DNA from: Candidatus Methylomirabilis lanthanidiphila
GTDB lineage: Bacteria; Methylomirabilota; Methylomirabilia; Methylomirabilales; Methylomirabilaceae
Length of the DNA stretch: 56,163 nt
Direction of reading: 5' to 3'
NCBI GenBank assembly: GCA_902196205.1
Contig: CABIKM010000025.1
Span: forward strand, 1-56,163
Made by a program: the position numbers and the translations under genes. The notes below the pieces were generated by a model. It saw only the letters and a program-made list of their open reading frames with translations, was not told where the DNA came from and did no database searches. Positions 1 to 9,509 of this stretch are shown here, in pieces; the stretch's first letter is position 1; every line of letters begins with the position of its first letter.

Positions 1-45
1 CGAAACTGCGTACACCCCGATGCCGATCACCGACACCTTACGCAT
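1..45 (-). CDS. Partial thiolase-like protein, N-terminus only
   Basis: An ATG at 45-43 on the minus strand is preceded by AAGGA at a 6-base spacing and opens the frame MRKVSVIGIGVYAVS, which runs off the left edge. This N-terminal pattern is common in thiolase/acetyl-CoA acetyltransferase-like proteins, and a thiolase is also encoded at 30.7 kb. Fifteen residues cannot prove the family. That a gene starts here is better supported than its function. Confidence 0.4.
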   Translation of the reverse strand, partial: MRKVSVIGIGVYAVS

Positions 46-90
46 TGCGATTCCTTACGCTCGACCCCTCACCTTCATCAGCTTCACCAA

Positions 91-130
91 AAATCCCCCA
101 ACCCCTTTGATAAAGGGGGGTTGGGGGGAT
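91..130. repeat. Dispersed C-run/G-run palindromic repeat, copy 1
   Basis: AAATCCCCCA is followed by a CCCC/TTT arm, a short loop, then AAAGGGGGG and TTGGGGGGAT, forming a near-perfect inverted repeat of about 40 bases. Similar copies lie at 3082, 32101, 32640 and 56130. Being just 3' of secA it could act as a transcript-end hairpin, though no T-tract is evident. Confidence 0.8.
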
Positions 131-169
131 GTCAGGGCTGATGGCTGACGACTGTAAGCTGACCTTTTC

Positions 170-2995
170 TCAGGCGCCGCAGCACTTCTTATATTTCTGT
201 CCACTGCCGCAGGGGCAGGGGTCATTCCGTCCGATCTTCTTCCCCACAACTTTAATGGGGGCGGCTGCGGTAACCGGGCGCAGGGACCGTTCCGCCGGCT
301 TCGGCTGCGGTTCAGGTTGAGAACGAAGAGGATGGTCGCTATCCACGCTCTCGCCTGATGGCGGCTGCTGTGCACCAGCAAACGCAAGGGCCTCGGCGGG
401 TGCTACTTGGACCCTGTAGAGATACTCGATGGTCTGTTCTTTAATGCGCTCGACCATCGCCTCAAACATCTGAAAACCTTCGCGCTTATATTCAATAAGT
501 GGGTCTTTCTGACCGTATCCTCGAAGTCCGATCCCCTCTTTCAGATGATCCATAGCCAGGAGGTGGTCCTTCCATTGTCCGTCCACCACCTGCAACATGA
601 CCATTCGCTCCAGGTATCGCATCAATTCGGACCCGTACTTCGCCTCTCGCTCCTCGTAGGTCTGGAGGACTCGCTCCTCCAGGCTATCACGCAGTGACGC
701 GACAGTCAGCGCCGCCACCTCCTCCGGCGACCACGAGATCTCGATGTCGAACTGTCGCTTAACCGCCTCGGTCAAGCCAGCCAGGTCCCACTGCTCCGGA
801 TAGGTCTCCGCGTTGGCGTAAAGCGCAAGCAGTCCGTCGATAACCTCGCCCTGCATCTCGGCCAGGGTATCCCGCAGGCTCTCTCCCTCAAGGATCTTAC
901 GGCGCTCAGCGTAGATGATCTTCCGCTGTGTATTCATGACGTCATCGTACTCAAGGAGGTGCTTGCGGATCTCGAAGTTGTGGGCCTCAACCCGCTTCTG
1001 AGCCGTCTCGACCGCGCGGCTGACCATGCTGTGTTCGATCGGCTCCCCCTCCTCCATCCCCAGCTTCTCCATGATGCCGCTGATACGATCAGACCCGAAC
1101 AGTCGAAGGAGATCGTCCTCAAGCGACATATAGAAGCGGGATGAGCCAGGGTCGCCCTGACGACCGGCGCGCCCACGGAGCTGATTGTCGATGCGGCGGG
1201 CCTCATGGCGCTCGGTTCCGATGATGTGCAACCCCCCAGAGGCCACTACCTGCTGGTGTTCTGCCTCGGTCTGCTTGCGAACGACGGTCAGTGCCGCGGC
1301 GTACTCCTCGGCGTTCACCGCCAGATCCAGCAGGCCGTAGTGCTGCATCTGACGGACCTCTTCGAGCGTGTCGGCAAGCTTCTGGGGATCGACCTTCTCA
1401 TCAACCGTCTCACCGCGCCCGAGCAGTTCCGCCGCCCGGAACTTCGGATTACCGCCCAGGAGGATATCGGTCCCGCGACCGGCCATATTGGTGGCGATAG
1501 TCACCGTTTTGAAGCGGCCGGCCTGAGCCACGATCTCCGCCTCCCGCTCGTGGTGCTTGGCATTCAGGACCTGATGAGGGATCCCCTTTCGCTTCAAAAG
1601 AGCCGACAGCTTTTCGTTCTTCTCGATTGAGGTGGTCCCAACAAGTACAGGCCGCCCGGTATTGTATGACTCGGCAATCTCCTCGACGACCGCATCGTAC
1701 TTTTCTCGTTCGCTTTTATAGATGACATCCGGGTAGTTGGCTCGAACCATCGGCTGGTTGGTCGGGATCACTATGACATCCAGATTATAGATCTGGGCAA
1801 ATTCTGCGGCCTCCGTATCGGCGGTCCCGGTCATACCCGCCAGTTTCTTGTACATACGGAAGTAGTTCTGAAAGGTGATAGTCGCCAGGGTCTGATTCTC
1901 CCGTTCGATCTTCACCCGCTCCTTGGCCTCGACCGCCTGATGAAGTCCGTCGCTCCAACGCCGGCCGGCCATCAGGCGGCCGGTAAACTCATCGACGATC
2001 ACCACCTCGCCGTCCTTGACCACATAGTCTACGTCCCGTTTGTAGAGGACATGGGCCCTCAGCCCCTGCTGGACGTGATGAACGAGGTCCATGTGGGCGG
2101 GATCGTAGAGGTTCGTGATCCCCAGCAGACCCTCCACCTTGGCGACACCGGTCTCAGTCAGGGCAACCGACTTCGCCTTTTCGTCGACGATATAATCCCC
2201 GGACGTCTGAGCCTCGGCCTCATACATCTTACCGCCCACAATCGTGGCGCCCTGCTTCAGTCTCGGGATGATCCGATCGATCTGGTAGTACTTTTCGGTC
2301 GATTCCTCCGCCGGCCCGGAGATGATAAGCGGCGTTCGGGCCTCATCGACCAGGATTGAGTCCACCTCATCCACAATGCTGTAATGCAGTTCCCGCTGCG
2401 CGAAGTCCCCGGCGGAAAACTTCATGTTGTCGCGCAGGTAATCAAAGCCGTATTCGTTATTGGTCCCGTAGGTGACATCGGCGCCATAGGACAGCTTACG
2501 GGCCGCATCATCCATATCGTGCTGGATCAGGCCTACAGAGAGTCCGAGGAACCGGTAGATCCCGCCCATCCACTGGCTGTCGCGCTTGGCCAGGTAATCG
2601 TTGACCGTGACGACGTGGACACCCTTGCCCTCCAGGGCGTTCAAGTAGACCGGAAGGGTGGCGACGAGTGTTTTACCTTCGCCGGTCGCCATCTCAGCGA
2701 TCTTGCCCTCGTGTAGAACGATACCGCCGAGCATCTGAACGTCGAAGTGGCGCATACCAAGCACGCGGCGCCCCGCCTCCCGCACGACTGCGAAGGCCTC
2801 GACAAGCAGTTGGTCAACGGTTGCGCCCTGCGCAATCCGCTCCCTGAACTCGGCCGTCTTGCCGCGAAGATCGTCATCAGAAAGCACCTTGACCTTCGGC
2901 TCCAGCTCACTAATCGCCGTCACCATCGGCTTGATGCGCTTGAGTTCCCGCTCGTTTTTGGTTCCGACAACCTTGGACACCAACTTCATAAACAT
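170..2995 (-). CDS. secA: Preprotein translocase ATPase SecA
   Basis: This is the motor ATPase that drives unfolded preproteins through SecYEG. The 941-residue protein is close to the usual 840-950. Walker A ATGEGKT lies near residues 103-109, and a VDEVDS Walker B/DEAD-like motif precedes ARTPLIISG near 210-225. The C-terminus carries the SecB/lipid-binding zinc motif [13 protein letters not shown], with Cys in place of the final His, a common variant. The ATG at 2995 has AGAGGA seven bases upstream. A dispersed repeat and the terminator of the M23 gene separate it from its upstream neighbour, so it is probably its own transcription unit. Confidence 0.97.
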   Translation of the reverse strand: MFMKLVSKVVGTKNERELKRIKPMVTAISELEPKVKVLSDDDLRGKTAEFRERIAQGATVDQLLVEAFAVVREAGRRVLGMRHFDVQMLGGIVLHEGKIAEMATGEGKTLVATLPVYLNALEGKGVHVVTVNDYLAKRDSQWMGGIYRFLGLSVGLIQHDMDDAARKLSYGADVTYGTNNEYGFDYLRDNMKFSAGDFAQRELHYSIVDEVDSILVDEARTPLIISGPAEESTEKYYQIDRIIPRLKQGATIVGGKMYEAEAQTSGDYIVDEKAKSVALTETGVAKVEGLLGITNLYDPAHMDLVHHVQQGLRAHVLYKRDVDYVVKDGEVVIVDEFTGRLMAGRRWSDGLHQAVEAKERVKIERENQTLATITFQNYFRMYKKLAGMTGTADTEAAEFAQIYNLDVIVIPTNQPMVRANYPDVIYKSEREKYDAVVEEIAESYNTGRPVLVGTTSIEKNEKLSALLKRKGIPHQVLNAKHHEREAEIVAQAGRFKTVTIATNMAGRGTDILLGGNPKFRAAELLGRGETVDEKVDPQKLADTLEEVRQMQHYGLLDLAVNAEEYAAALTVVRKQTEAEHQQVVASGGLHIIGTERHEARRIDNQLRGRAGRQGDPGSSRFYMSLEDDLLRLFGSDRISGIMEKLGMEEGEPIEHSMVSRAVETAQKRVEAHNFEIRKHLLEYDDVMNTQRKIIYAERRKILEGESLRDTLAEMQGEVIDGLLALYANAETYPEQWDLAGLTEAVKRQFDIEISWSPEEVAALTVASLRDSLEERVLQTYEEREAKYGSELMRYLERMVMLQVVDGQWKDHLLAMDHLKEGIGLRGYGQKDPLIEYKREGFQMFEAMVERIKEQTIEYLYRVQVAPAEALAFAGAQQPPSGESVDSDHPLRSQPEPQPKPAERSLRPVTAAAPIKVVGKKIGRNDPCPCGSGQKYKKCCGA

Positions 2996-3081
2996 CTGTG
3001 AGTCCTCTCCTTATGAATGATCGGAATTTCAAGCGGATACTACCATAGAAGCAAGACGCCTTCAATCCGAAAGCGGCGCCC

Positions 3082-3130
3082 AAATCCCCCCGGTTCCCCC
3101 CTTTTCAAAAGGGGGGTTGGGGGAGGATTT
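3082..3130. repeat. Dispersed C-run/G-run palindromic repeat, copy 2
   Basis: An inverted repeat of the same family as 91-130, with CAAATCCCCC opening and GGGAGGATTT closing around a CCCCCCTTTT/AAAAGGGGGG stem. It lies between the secA start and the terminator of the M23 peptidase gene. Confidence 0.8.
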
Positions 3131-3163
3131 CAGGACACGGCAGCGGTGCGTTCGAATCGGCAA

Positions 3164-3198
3164 CAAAAAACCCCTAGAGGACCGATCCTCTAGGGGTA
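3164..3198 (-). terminator. Rho-independent terminator of the M23 peptidase gene
   Basis: Read on the minus strand, ACCCCTAGAGGA pairs perfectly with TCCTCTAGGGGT across a TCGG tetraloop and is followed by six T residues. It starts about 35 bases after the M23 stop codon, a textbook intrinsic terminator. Confidence 0.92.
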
Positions 3199-3232
3199 TC
3201 TACTCACAATCCGCAACCAAGCGATATGAGTA

Positions 3233-4198
3233 CTAGTCGGCCGATTCACCGTTCCCTAGAAATTTCACCGCATCCGGGTCGATGACATACTTAGTTGGAT
3301 CAACAGACACTTCGTTCACCTGTATCTCATAGTGAAGGTGAGGCCCGGTCGCGCGGCCCGTTGCCCCCACCAGGCCGATCACATCCCCTCTTCTTACCTT
3401 CTGGCCCCGAGTCACCTTTTCCTGTTGCAGGTGAGCAAAGAAGGTAGAAATCTTGTTGCCATGGTTCACTGACACCACGTTGCCGAACGCGCCAAGCGGA
3501 CCCGTATATGTGACTACCCCGTCGGCAGGCGCGATGATCGGCGTCCCAGCGCTGTTCGAAATATCCACGCCTTCATGCATCTCTTTCCGCCCGGTAAATG
3601 GAGAACGCCGCTGTCCGAACCCGGCTGTGAGCCACCCTTTGATCGGCCAGATGGTCGGGGTGGACGCCAGAAGACTCCGTTTCGCCTCGAGCGCCCCCAA
3701 TAGACCCTGAAAGCTCTTGTTGCGGTCGTTCATCTCTCGACTTAAACGATCAAGCTCGCCGCCAAGATTGTCAACCCCGATCTTTATCGAAGAGCCGACA
3801 GATGGGGTCTGATGAGCAAGCGCTGCCACCACCAGAGCACCCGCACTCACGGTATCGGCTCCGCCCACGCCGATCATCGCGCTCTCCGTACCCTTCACCT
3901 CCAGCCCGGCGGCCGTCCGTAAACGGACGTCGAACTCCCGGAGCTGGGCCATTTGATTCTGGAGCTGCTCAAACTTCTGCAACAGATTGGTTTGCTCGCT
4001 CGATATGGTTCGAAGCTGACGGAGCTCCAGCATGTGACCCGTATGGCTCACCGTCTGATAGATCAGAAACAGAAAGCCGACGAAGATGAGGCCCGCTGCG
4101 ACCGCTAGCGCACTCAGCAGGGGTTTCGCGATATGAAACCTTCGAATCTGAGAACCGGCATCGGGAAGGACAAGGACCGTATAAAACTTCTTTGCCAT
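3233..4198 (-). CDS. M23-family murein peptidase, membrane anchored
   Basis: The 321-residue protein has an N-terminal transmembrane segment near residues 27-50 and a coiled-coil-like region near 55-105. Its C-terminal LytM/M23 domain has zinc ligands in HEGVDIS and HLHYEI, followed by a DPTKY segment. Catalytic residues look intact, so it is probably an active D,D-endopeptidase or an EnvC-like activator at the cell envelope. A promoter at 4278-4307 and a terminator at 3164-3198 make it a single-gene unit. The immediate substrate is not evident from context. Confidence 0.9.
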   Translation of the reverse strand: MAKKFYTVLVLPDAGSQIRRFHIAKPLLSALAVAAGLIFVGFLFLIYQTVSHTGHMLELRQLRTISSEQTNLLQKFEQLQNQMAQLREFDVRLRTAAGLEVKGTESAMIGVGGADTVSAGALVVAALAHQTPSVGSSIKIGVDNLGGELDRLSREMNDRNKSFQGLLGALEAKRSLLASTPTIWPIKGWLTAGFGQRRSPFTGRKEMHEGVDISNSAGTPIIAPADGVVTYTGPLGAFGNVVSVNHGNKISTFFAHLQQEKVTRGQKVRRGDVIGLVGATGRATGPHLHYEIQVNEVSVDPTKYVIDPDAVKFLGNGESAD

Positions 4199-4277
4199 CG
4201 AGCCGTATCCTTTCCAGGATTATTCCGTTCACGAATGACAGTCAACCGATAAGCAAGAAGGAGGGACAAACCGACCT

Positions 4278-4307
4278 TTTATATCAAGAACGACGAGAAA
4301 GTGTCAA
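4278..4307 (-). promoter_or_regulatory. Sigma-70-like promoter of the M23 gene
   Basis: On the minus strand TTGACA (4307-4302), an 18-base spacer and TATAAA (4283-4278) lie about 80 bases upstream of the M23 start. This is a near-consensus match. Confidence 0.7.
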
Positions 4308-4358
4308 GCCTTTTCCGTTTCTCAATGCGGCGACATTGGCGCTGTCCGAGCTCGAGGA

Positions 4359-4700
4359 TTATGATCGAAAGATGAAATAGACTGCGCCGAGCAGACACAA
4401 TGCCGCCCACACGTAATCGAGTTTAAGCGGCTGGTCCATATACAGGACGGCGAACGGCGCAAACACCGATAACGCAATGACCTCCTGCATGATTTTGAGC
4501 TGCGAGACGCTCAGTTGCGTATAGCCAATCCGATTGGCAGGCACCTGGAGCATGTACTCGAAGAGCGCAATGCCCCAGCTTGCTAATGCGGCGACGTACC
4601 ATCTCTGATGATTCAGGTTTTTCAGATGGCCGTACCACGCGAACGTCATAAACACATTTGAAAGCGCCAACAACAATCCCGTACGAAGAATAACCGCCAT
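4359..4700 (-). CDS. DUF486 family small membrane protein
   Basis: A 113-residue, very hydrophobic protein with about four transmembrane segments. The pattern (LSNVFMTFAWYGHL near the N-terminus, ASWGIALFEY and PANRIGY in the middle, VWAALCLLGAVYFIF at the end) matches the DUF486 family, which is distantly related to drug/metabolite transporters and has no established substrate. The start at 4700 is chosen because AGGGGGG lies eight bases upstream; an in-frame codon at 4730 lacks a ribosome site. Confidence 0.85.
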   Translation of the reverse strand: MAVILRTGLLLALSNVFMTFAWYGHLKNLNHQRWYVAALASWGIALFEYMLQVPANRIGYTQLSVSQLKIMQEVIALSVFAPFAVLYMDQPLKLDYVWAALCLLGAVYFIFRS

Positions 4701-4742
4701 ACAAATGTCCCCCCTGAAAGGTAAGATCAAGACGCTTGGGTG

Positions 4743-7580
4743 TTAGTCCCCAGATTCTTCCGCTGCACTGCGCATCAAAATATCCCGAATCTCGCCCGGC
4801 TGACGGGCCACTGCCCACCGCCATCGTCCGAACCCGCCGTGCGCGTTCACGGCCTGCGTCCATTCGTCCAGATAGCGCCGTTTGACCTGGTCCTGCTCCG
4901 TATCCTGCCCTTTGGTCTCCAGAATCAACATCTCGCCGTTGACGAGGCGGACCAAGAAGTCAGGCCGGTACTTCCGCACGACGCCTCGATAGACGTACAA
5001 CACCTCGAAGCCCAGGTGATCATTCTTCACCCAGGCGGAGATATGGTCGCTGTCGTCCAACACAAAGGCATCGGAAGCTTCCCACGTGCTGTCATAGACG
5101 CATACGTTGATATGCGACCTGCGGGTGCGTTCACACGGCTTGCCGGTGTACCAGGCGCGCATCTCCCCCGTTGAGCGGATGGGATGGTCACGATCAAAAA
5201 CTGGCGTGAGCCTCTCGGTGTTCTCCTGCCGCACCGCCTCCCAGATATGCTGCACGATACGCGACATGTTGAGCGTGACGATCAGACGGCGGCGCAGGTC
5301 GTCCTGATAGAACAGGGACGGGTGAAAGGCGATCCGGTCGGAACGAATGAACTGTTCGGCCAGCCGCACCAATTGCGCCAGCAGCACTTCGCGGCTGCCC
5401 CGCCAATCGTGTTGCATTTGATCGAACACGTCCCGCGCCGTCTCGAAAATGATGCGCTGGGTACGGAACTCACGCGCCAGCCGCTCCAACTCGATGCGGT
5501 TAATCTTGGTCACGTCCGGCTTACCTTCCAGGATGGGCGCCAGCTCCGCTACCTGGGCCGTCTGCGCCGCGTCCAGTTCCAGCGGACGGACCCTTGACCA
5601 ATCCAGCGTCAGCGTGGGCTGGAAGATGTGGTCGATTCGCACCACATTCGGCCAGCGGATTTCAAACGCGGCCTTGGCCAACTCGGGCTTGACCTCTGTC
5701 TTGGGCGTGGGCGGCGGGGGCGGGCCGTCCTGTCCGCCTTCGTGCGGCAAAAAGGTGAACGGCACGCCGAAGATGTTGACGTACTCCGGCTCGAACAGGC
5801 CGGTATCGGGGTTAACCTCGTAAGAGGTGCGCCGCAGACCGCGCCCCACCACCTGCTCGCACAACAACTGGCTGGTGAAGGCGCGCAGCCCCATGATGTG
5901 AGTTACTGTTTTAGCATCCCAGCCCTCACTGAGCATCCCCACTGAAATGACCTTTTGTATTTTCTCGCCGGGCTGGCCGGGGCGTCCCACCGTGTCCACC
6001 GTCTTACGCAAAAGCTCCGCTTTTTGCGCAGTGGTCAGTGGTTTGTGGATAGTGGTTAGCAACGGATCACTGATCTCTTCTTCACTATCCACTGTCCCCT
6101 GCTCACTATCCACTGCTTCCCGCGCCTCTGCCTCGTCCAGCACCTTCGAGTCAATGTGCAGGATGCGCTCCGAGTCACACAGTTCGTCAATATGGATGCG
6201 CTTGGAGTCGAAGGCGTGCTTGACCCGGGCCGCCGTTTCAGTGCGGTTGCAGACGGTAATCATCACCGGCGGGGTGCGCAGCCCGGCCTCAGCCCACGCC
6301 TTCCACGCCTCGCGCCAGTCGTAGCCCAACAGGTAGTAGGCGTTCAGCACCAGGTCGGGTAGCGGCTCGTGCAGCTCGGCCCGGTGGTTCAGGTCGTCCT
6401 TCACGTCCGGGTCGTTGTAGATATGGTAGAGGCGCGATTTATAGGTTCTGGCGTCCGGCACGGCGTCGTCGCGCACCACCACGCGCGGCGTCTTAACTAG
6501 CCCAGACTCAATGGCGTCGTTCAGCCCAAAGTCGCTGACGATCCAGCCAAACAGCGCCTCCTCGCTGCTCTTCTTGCCCGACGGCGTGAAGGGTGTGGCG
6601 GAAAAGTCGTAACAGGTGAGGATGCCCCGCGAGCGGTGCAGCCGGTCCAACCCGCCGATCCAGACGGTGGCTTCCTCGGCGCTGTCCTTGAGATCGCGGG
6701 CGCGCAGGTATTTGCCCTCCGCCTCCCAGTTCACGCGCCAGGCGTGGTGGGCCTCGTCATTGATGACCAGCAGGTTTCGGGCGTTCGCCATTTTGCCCAG
6801 CACCTCACGGGTGTAGGCTTCGTCGCTTTTGACGCCTCGCTTGTCCACGCTGCGCCGCTTCTTGACCTGCTCCTCGCTGTCCCAACTGAGGGTGTGCCAG
6901 TTGTGCACCAGCACCTTGCCCTGACGCAGTGTGTCCAGCAGCGCGGGCGGGACGATGCGGAAGACTTCGTAATAGTTTCCCTCCGCTGCCGGTTCCAGCA
7001 CGGCTAGACGGCTCTTCACCGTCAGTCCCGGCGCGAGGACCAGTACGTGTTTGGCAAAACGGGCGTCCTGCGGATACGTAACCTTGTTCAGGATCTGCCA
7101 GGCGATGACCATCGCCATCACGATGGTCTTGCCTGATCCGGTGGCCATCTTGCAGCATTGGCGCGCAAAGGCGCCGCCATCACCCGATATCTCAACTCCC
7201 ATCCGCTCGGCGGCGGGCGCTTCGGTCAGCCAGATGAGCGTCTCTATCGCCTCCAACTGGCAGAAGAACAAGCGCCGCACCTCGAACTCCTCCGGGTCGC
7301 GCCAGTAATCCAACAGCCGTTTGGTGATGCTGGTGACACCCGGATAGCCCGCCTCGCGCCAAGCTTTGACGCGCGGGCGAATCTGGTTGACCAGTGGGAT
7401 TTCCACAAAGATGCCGGGGTCGTCGAACGCCATGGAGTTCTCAGACGCGACAACGTACCCCGCCGGACGACGGCCTTCCACCAGGTCAAACAGCCGCGTC
7501 TCGCGCTCATAGCGCCAGTGGCGCGCGGGCTCTTCGTAGGGCGAGTTGATGATCAGGCGGTCAATGGTCGTGCGAGGCAT
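4743..7580 (-). CDS. Type III restriction-like helicase-nuclease (Res-like), solo
   Basis: A 945-residue protein with superfamily 2 helicase motifs: ATGSGKT near residues 146-152, NDEAHHAW near 274, and a motif VI-like segment QVVGRGLRR. A C-terminal PD-(D/E)XK nuclease site is visible as RPDFLV...ILETKG near 880-900. It resembles the family NCBI labels BPTD_3080 (recalled, not searched). No methyltransferase gene is adjacent, so the restriction partner, if any, is elsewhere. Residues about 488-517 are encoded by an intergenic-type repeat (6031-6118) inserted in frame. DUF2283 and toxin-antitoxin remnants lie upstream, consistent with a small defence or accessory patch. Confidence 0.85.
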   Translation of the reverse strand: MPRTTIDRLIINSPYEEPARHWRYERETRLFDLVEGRRPAGYVVASENSMAFDDPGIFVEIPLVNQIRPRVKAWREAGYPGVTSITKRLLDYWRDPEEFEVRRLFFCQLEAIETLIWLTEAPAAERMGVEISGDGGAFARQCCKMATGSGKTIVMAMVIAWQILNKVTYPQDARFAKHVLVLAPGLTVKSRLAVLEPAAEGNYYEVFRIVPPALLDTLRQGKVLVHNWHTLSWDSEEQVKKRRSVDKRGVKSDEAYTREVLGKMANARNLLVINDEAHHAWRVNWEAEGKYLRARDLKDSAEEATVWIGGLDRLHRSRGILTCYDFSATPFTPSGKKSSEEALFGWIVSDFGLNDAIESGLVKTPRVVVRDDAVPDARTYKSRLYHIYNDPDVKDDLNHRAELHEPLPDLVLNAYYLLGYDWREAWKAWAEAGLRTPPVMITVCNRTETAARVKHAFDSKRIHIDELCDSERILHIDSKVLDEAEAREAVDSEQGTVDSEEEISDPLLTTIHKPLTTAQKAELLRKTVDTVGRPGQPGEKIQKVISVGMLSEGWDAKTVTHIMGLRAFTSQLLCEQVVGRGLRRTSYEVNPDTGLFEPEYVNIFGVPFTFLPHEGGQDGPPPPPTPKTEVKPELAKAAFEIRWPNVVRIDHIFQPTLTLDWSRVRPLELDAAQTAQVAELAPILEGKPDVTKINRIELERLAREFRTQRIIFETARDVFDQMQHDWRGSREVLLAQLVRLAEQFIRSDRIAFHPSLFYQDDLRRRLIVTLNMSRIVQHIWEAVRQENTERLTPVFDRDHPIRSTGEMRAWYTGKPCERTRRSHINVCVYDSTWEASDAFVLDDSDHISAWVKNDHLGFEVLYVYRGVVRKYRPDFLVRLVNGEMLILETKGQDTEQDQVKRRYLDEWTQAVNAHGGFGRWRWAVARQPGEIRDILMRSAAEESGD
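6031..6118. repeat. Intergenic-type AGTGGATAGTG/CACTATCCACT repeat inside a CDS
   Basis: The words GTGGATAGTGG, TCACTATCCACTG and CACTATCCACTG alternate in both orientations, as in the intergenic repeat at 14432-14517. Here the tract lies inside the restriction helicase gene, keeps its reading frame, and encodes an acidic Ser/Asp/Glu-rich insertion between the helicase lobes. Confidence 0.8.
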
Positions 7581-7600
7581 CGCGGTCGCGGTTTCCTGCT

Positions 7601-7813
7601 TCAGGCCGCCTGCGGGACCGATTCGAATAACAGCCGCCGGATGTCGACCTCCGGCGCCCGCTTCGAGAGGTATAGCATCTCGATTCCGACGACGCGATCC
7701 TGCTCGTCGTAATCCACGATGATCCCGGGCGAGACCTCATCGGAACGGCTGGCGGGCGCTTCGCTGAGGGTCAGGTACAGCGCGTCGGCCTGTTGATCCA
7801 CTTTGAGTTTCAT
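7601..7813 (-). CDS. DUF2283 family protein
   Basis: A 70-residue protein with the typical DUF2283 pattern: MKLKVD, DALYLTLSE, GIIVDYDEQDRVVGIEML. These proteins usually pair with DUF4258 proteins in a two-gene toxin-antitoxin-like unit of unproven function. The ATG overlaps the TGA of the upstream DUF4258 remnant (ATGA), showing the pair was once translationally coupled. Its partner has been destroyed by the IS junction. Confidence 0.9.
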   Translation of the reverse strand: MKLKVDQQADALYLTLSEAPASRSDEVSPGIIVDYDEQDRVVGIEMLYLSKRAPEVDIRRLLFESVPQAA

Positions 7814-7902
7814 GGAATAGTCCTCCTTCGATCAAAGAATACCGTTACGATACGCGGCGGCCTGGCCTTTTCATTTACGATCACACGTAGTATACGATTG
7901 CC
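7810..7902 (-). pseudogene. 3' remnant of a DUF4258 gene
   Basis: The minus-strand frame beginning at 7902 reads about 30 residues containing LRVIVNEKARPPRIVTVFFD before a TGA that overlaps the DUF2283 start. This is the typical C-terminus of DUF4258 proteins, the usual partner of DUF2283. The 5' part is missing: the sequence upstream is the IS1182 element and, beyond it, an unrelated nucleotidyltransferase gene. Confidence 0.75.
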
Positions 7903-7905
7903 TAG

Positions 7906-9509
7906 GAGCCTGTCGGAGAAATAGCGTTGCGACTCACGTTACAACATAACGTGCCGTGTCCCGATCGACTGTGGGAGCACACCAGCGTTCATGGCGCGCG
8001 AAGGGTCTCGGGCGCGAAGCGCCCCCGGCTGTGCCCGTCACGCCCGCTGGGGGGTCCACCCCGATCGGAACAGCTTCAACAGGTTGTGTGTGAGGCAGAT
8101 CAACAGCCACTCTGCGGTCACCTTGGCCTGTCCCCGAAACGCAAAGCGCCGGAAGCCCCGTCCGGCCTTGATCTAGCCGAATACGGGTTCGACGATCACC
8201 TTCCGCAGCACGTAGATCGCCTGTCCGGCGGCGGTCTGCCGTGTGTGCCGCATCTGCGCGATGACCGGGGCATCGGGCGGCGGGGGGTCGCTGTCGGACG
8301 GGGACCGTCCTCCATGTGTCGGCCGATCCGGGGACACGTACAGGTCGATGTTCTGTACGGATGGGTCCGTCACCTGTGGGGCGCTGAAGTAGCCCGCATC
8401 TGCCGAGACCTGCGTCGGCGTCCGGTGCAGATTGGCCGCCACGGACTGCAGCATCGGCACCAGTTGCGCTTTATCGTTGGCCTGCTGGGTGACGGCGGCG
8501 GCCACGATGATCTGCGCCTGACTGTCCACAGCCGCCTGGGCGTTGTAGGCCTGGACAACACGCTTCGTCGCCCCATCCTTCATGATCCGCGATTCGGGAT
8601 CGGTGACGTGGCGTTGGGCCTTTGGTCTCGGGGTGGCGGTAGTTGGATCGGGGATCGCGGGTGGCCGACCGGTCGGTTTCCGGCCGGTCTCGCGTGCCCG
8701 CTGCTCCCGCTCGGTCATCGCGGCTCGCGCGGCGGTCGCGGCCTGGACGGCCTGCGCGGTGGCCTCTTGCTCCAGCGCGGTCTTCGCCTCCCGGATCTTG
8801 GCGAGCCGACTCTCGCGGCGGGCCAGTTCGGCGGGCAACGCGTCGCCGCGACGGCCCGTCCCCTGCTGGGCGTCCTCCGCCGCGTCGACGGCGGCGGCCT
8901 GGGCGAGGAGGGCCGCGACCTCCTGTTCCAGTTGCTGTTCGGCCTCGCCCATCCGTCCGTAGCTCATCGCCTTGTGCTTGGAGGCATTGGCCAGGATCTT
9001 GGTCCCGTCCAGCGCCACGTGTCCCAGACGCACCAGTCCGGCTCGCTGGCAGAGCTGGAGTACTTGGCTGAACAGCCCCGCGAGGGCGGCCAAGTGGCGC
9101 TGCCGAAAGGCGGCCAGACTGTCGTGATCAGGATGCTGGTTGGCCGCCAGGATTCGGTAGGGGATCTCCTCGTAGGTCGCGCGCTCGATCTGGCGCGAGG
9201 ACGGCTTGCCCATGCAGTAGGCGTACACCAGCAGCTTGACCATCATCGCCGGGTGGTACGGCGGCTGCCCGCGCCCATCACCCTCGTCGTAAGCGGCGAC
9301 GATCGGGGTCAGATCCAGGGCATCCACTACATCGCTGATGAAGAGCGCCAAATGATCTTCGGGGAGCCAGTCACGCAGAGCCGGGGGCAAGAGGAACAGC
9401 TGGTCGGGGTTGTACGGTTTGAATGTTTTCATGCGGCCAGTATAGCGCGCACGGCCCGCGTGTCCAGCACACATAATGGAGGCCGTGCGAGTTTTTCTCC
9501 GACAGGCTC
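7906..9509 (-). mobile_element. IS1182-family insertion sequence, CTAG-flanked
   Basis: Terminal inverted repeats GAGCCTGTCGGAGAAA (7906 onward) and its complement ending at 9509 bound a 1604-base element. CTAG occurs immediately outside both ends (7902-7905 and 9510-9513); it may be a 4-base target duplication, but it is palindromic and is also consistent with a preferred target. One transposase gene fills the minus strand. The two flanks belong to different truncated genes, so this is not a simple insertion. Confidence 0.9.
8038..9432 (-). pseudogene. IS1182-family transposase with in-frame amber stop
   Basis: The frame starts at ATG 9432 (MKTFKPYNPDQLFLLPP) and shows the N-terminal DDE transposase pattern of IS1182 proteins. 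TAG at 8175-8173 interrupts it directly after VIVEPVFG. The same frame then continues with IKAGRGFRRF and ICLTHNLLKLF to TGA at 8040-8038. In intact relatives the broken position is the Gln of the conserved EPVFGQIK motif, so a single CAG-to-TAG change explains it. Without the stop the protein would be 464 residues, a normal length. It is probably inactive unless the amber codon is suppressed. Confidence 0.85.

Noticed and set aside
3140-3165. T-loop-like GTTCGAATC suggesting a tRNA
   Set aside because: No acceptor, anticodon or D arms can be formed around it.
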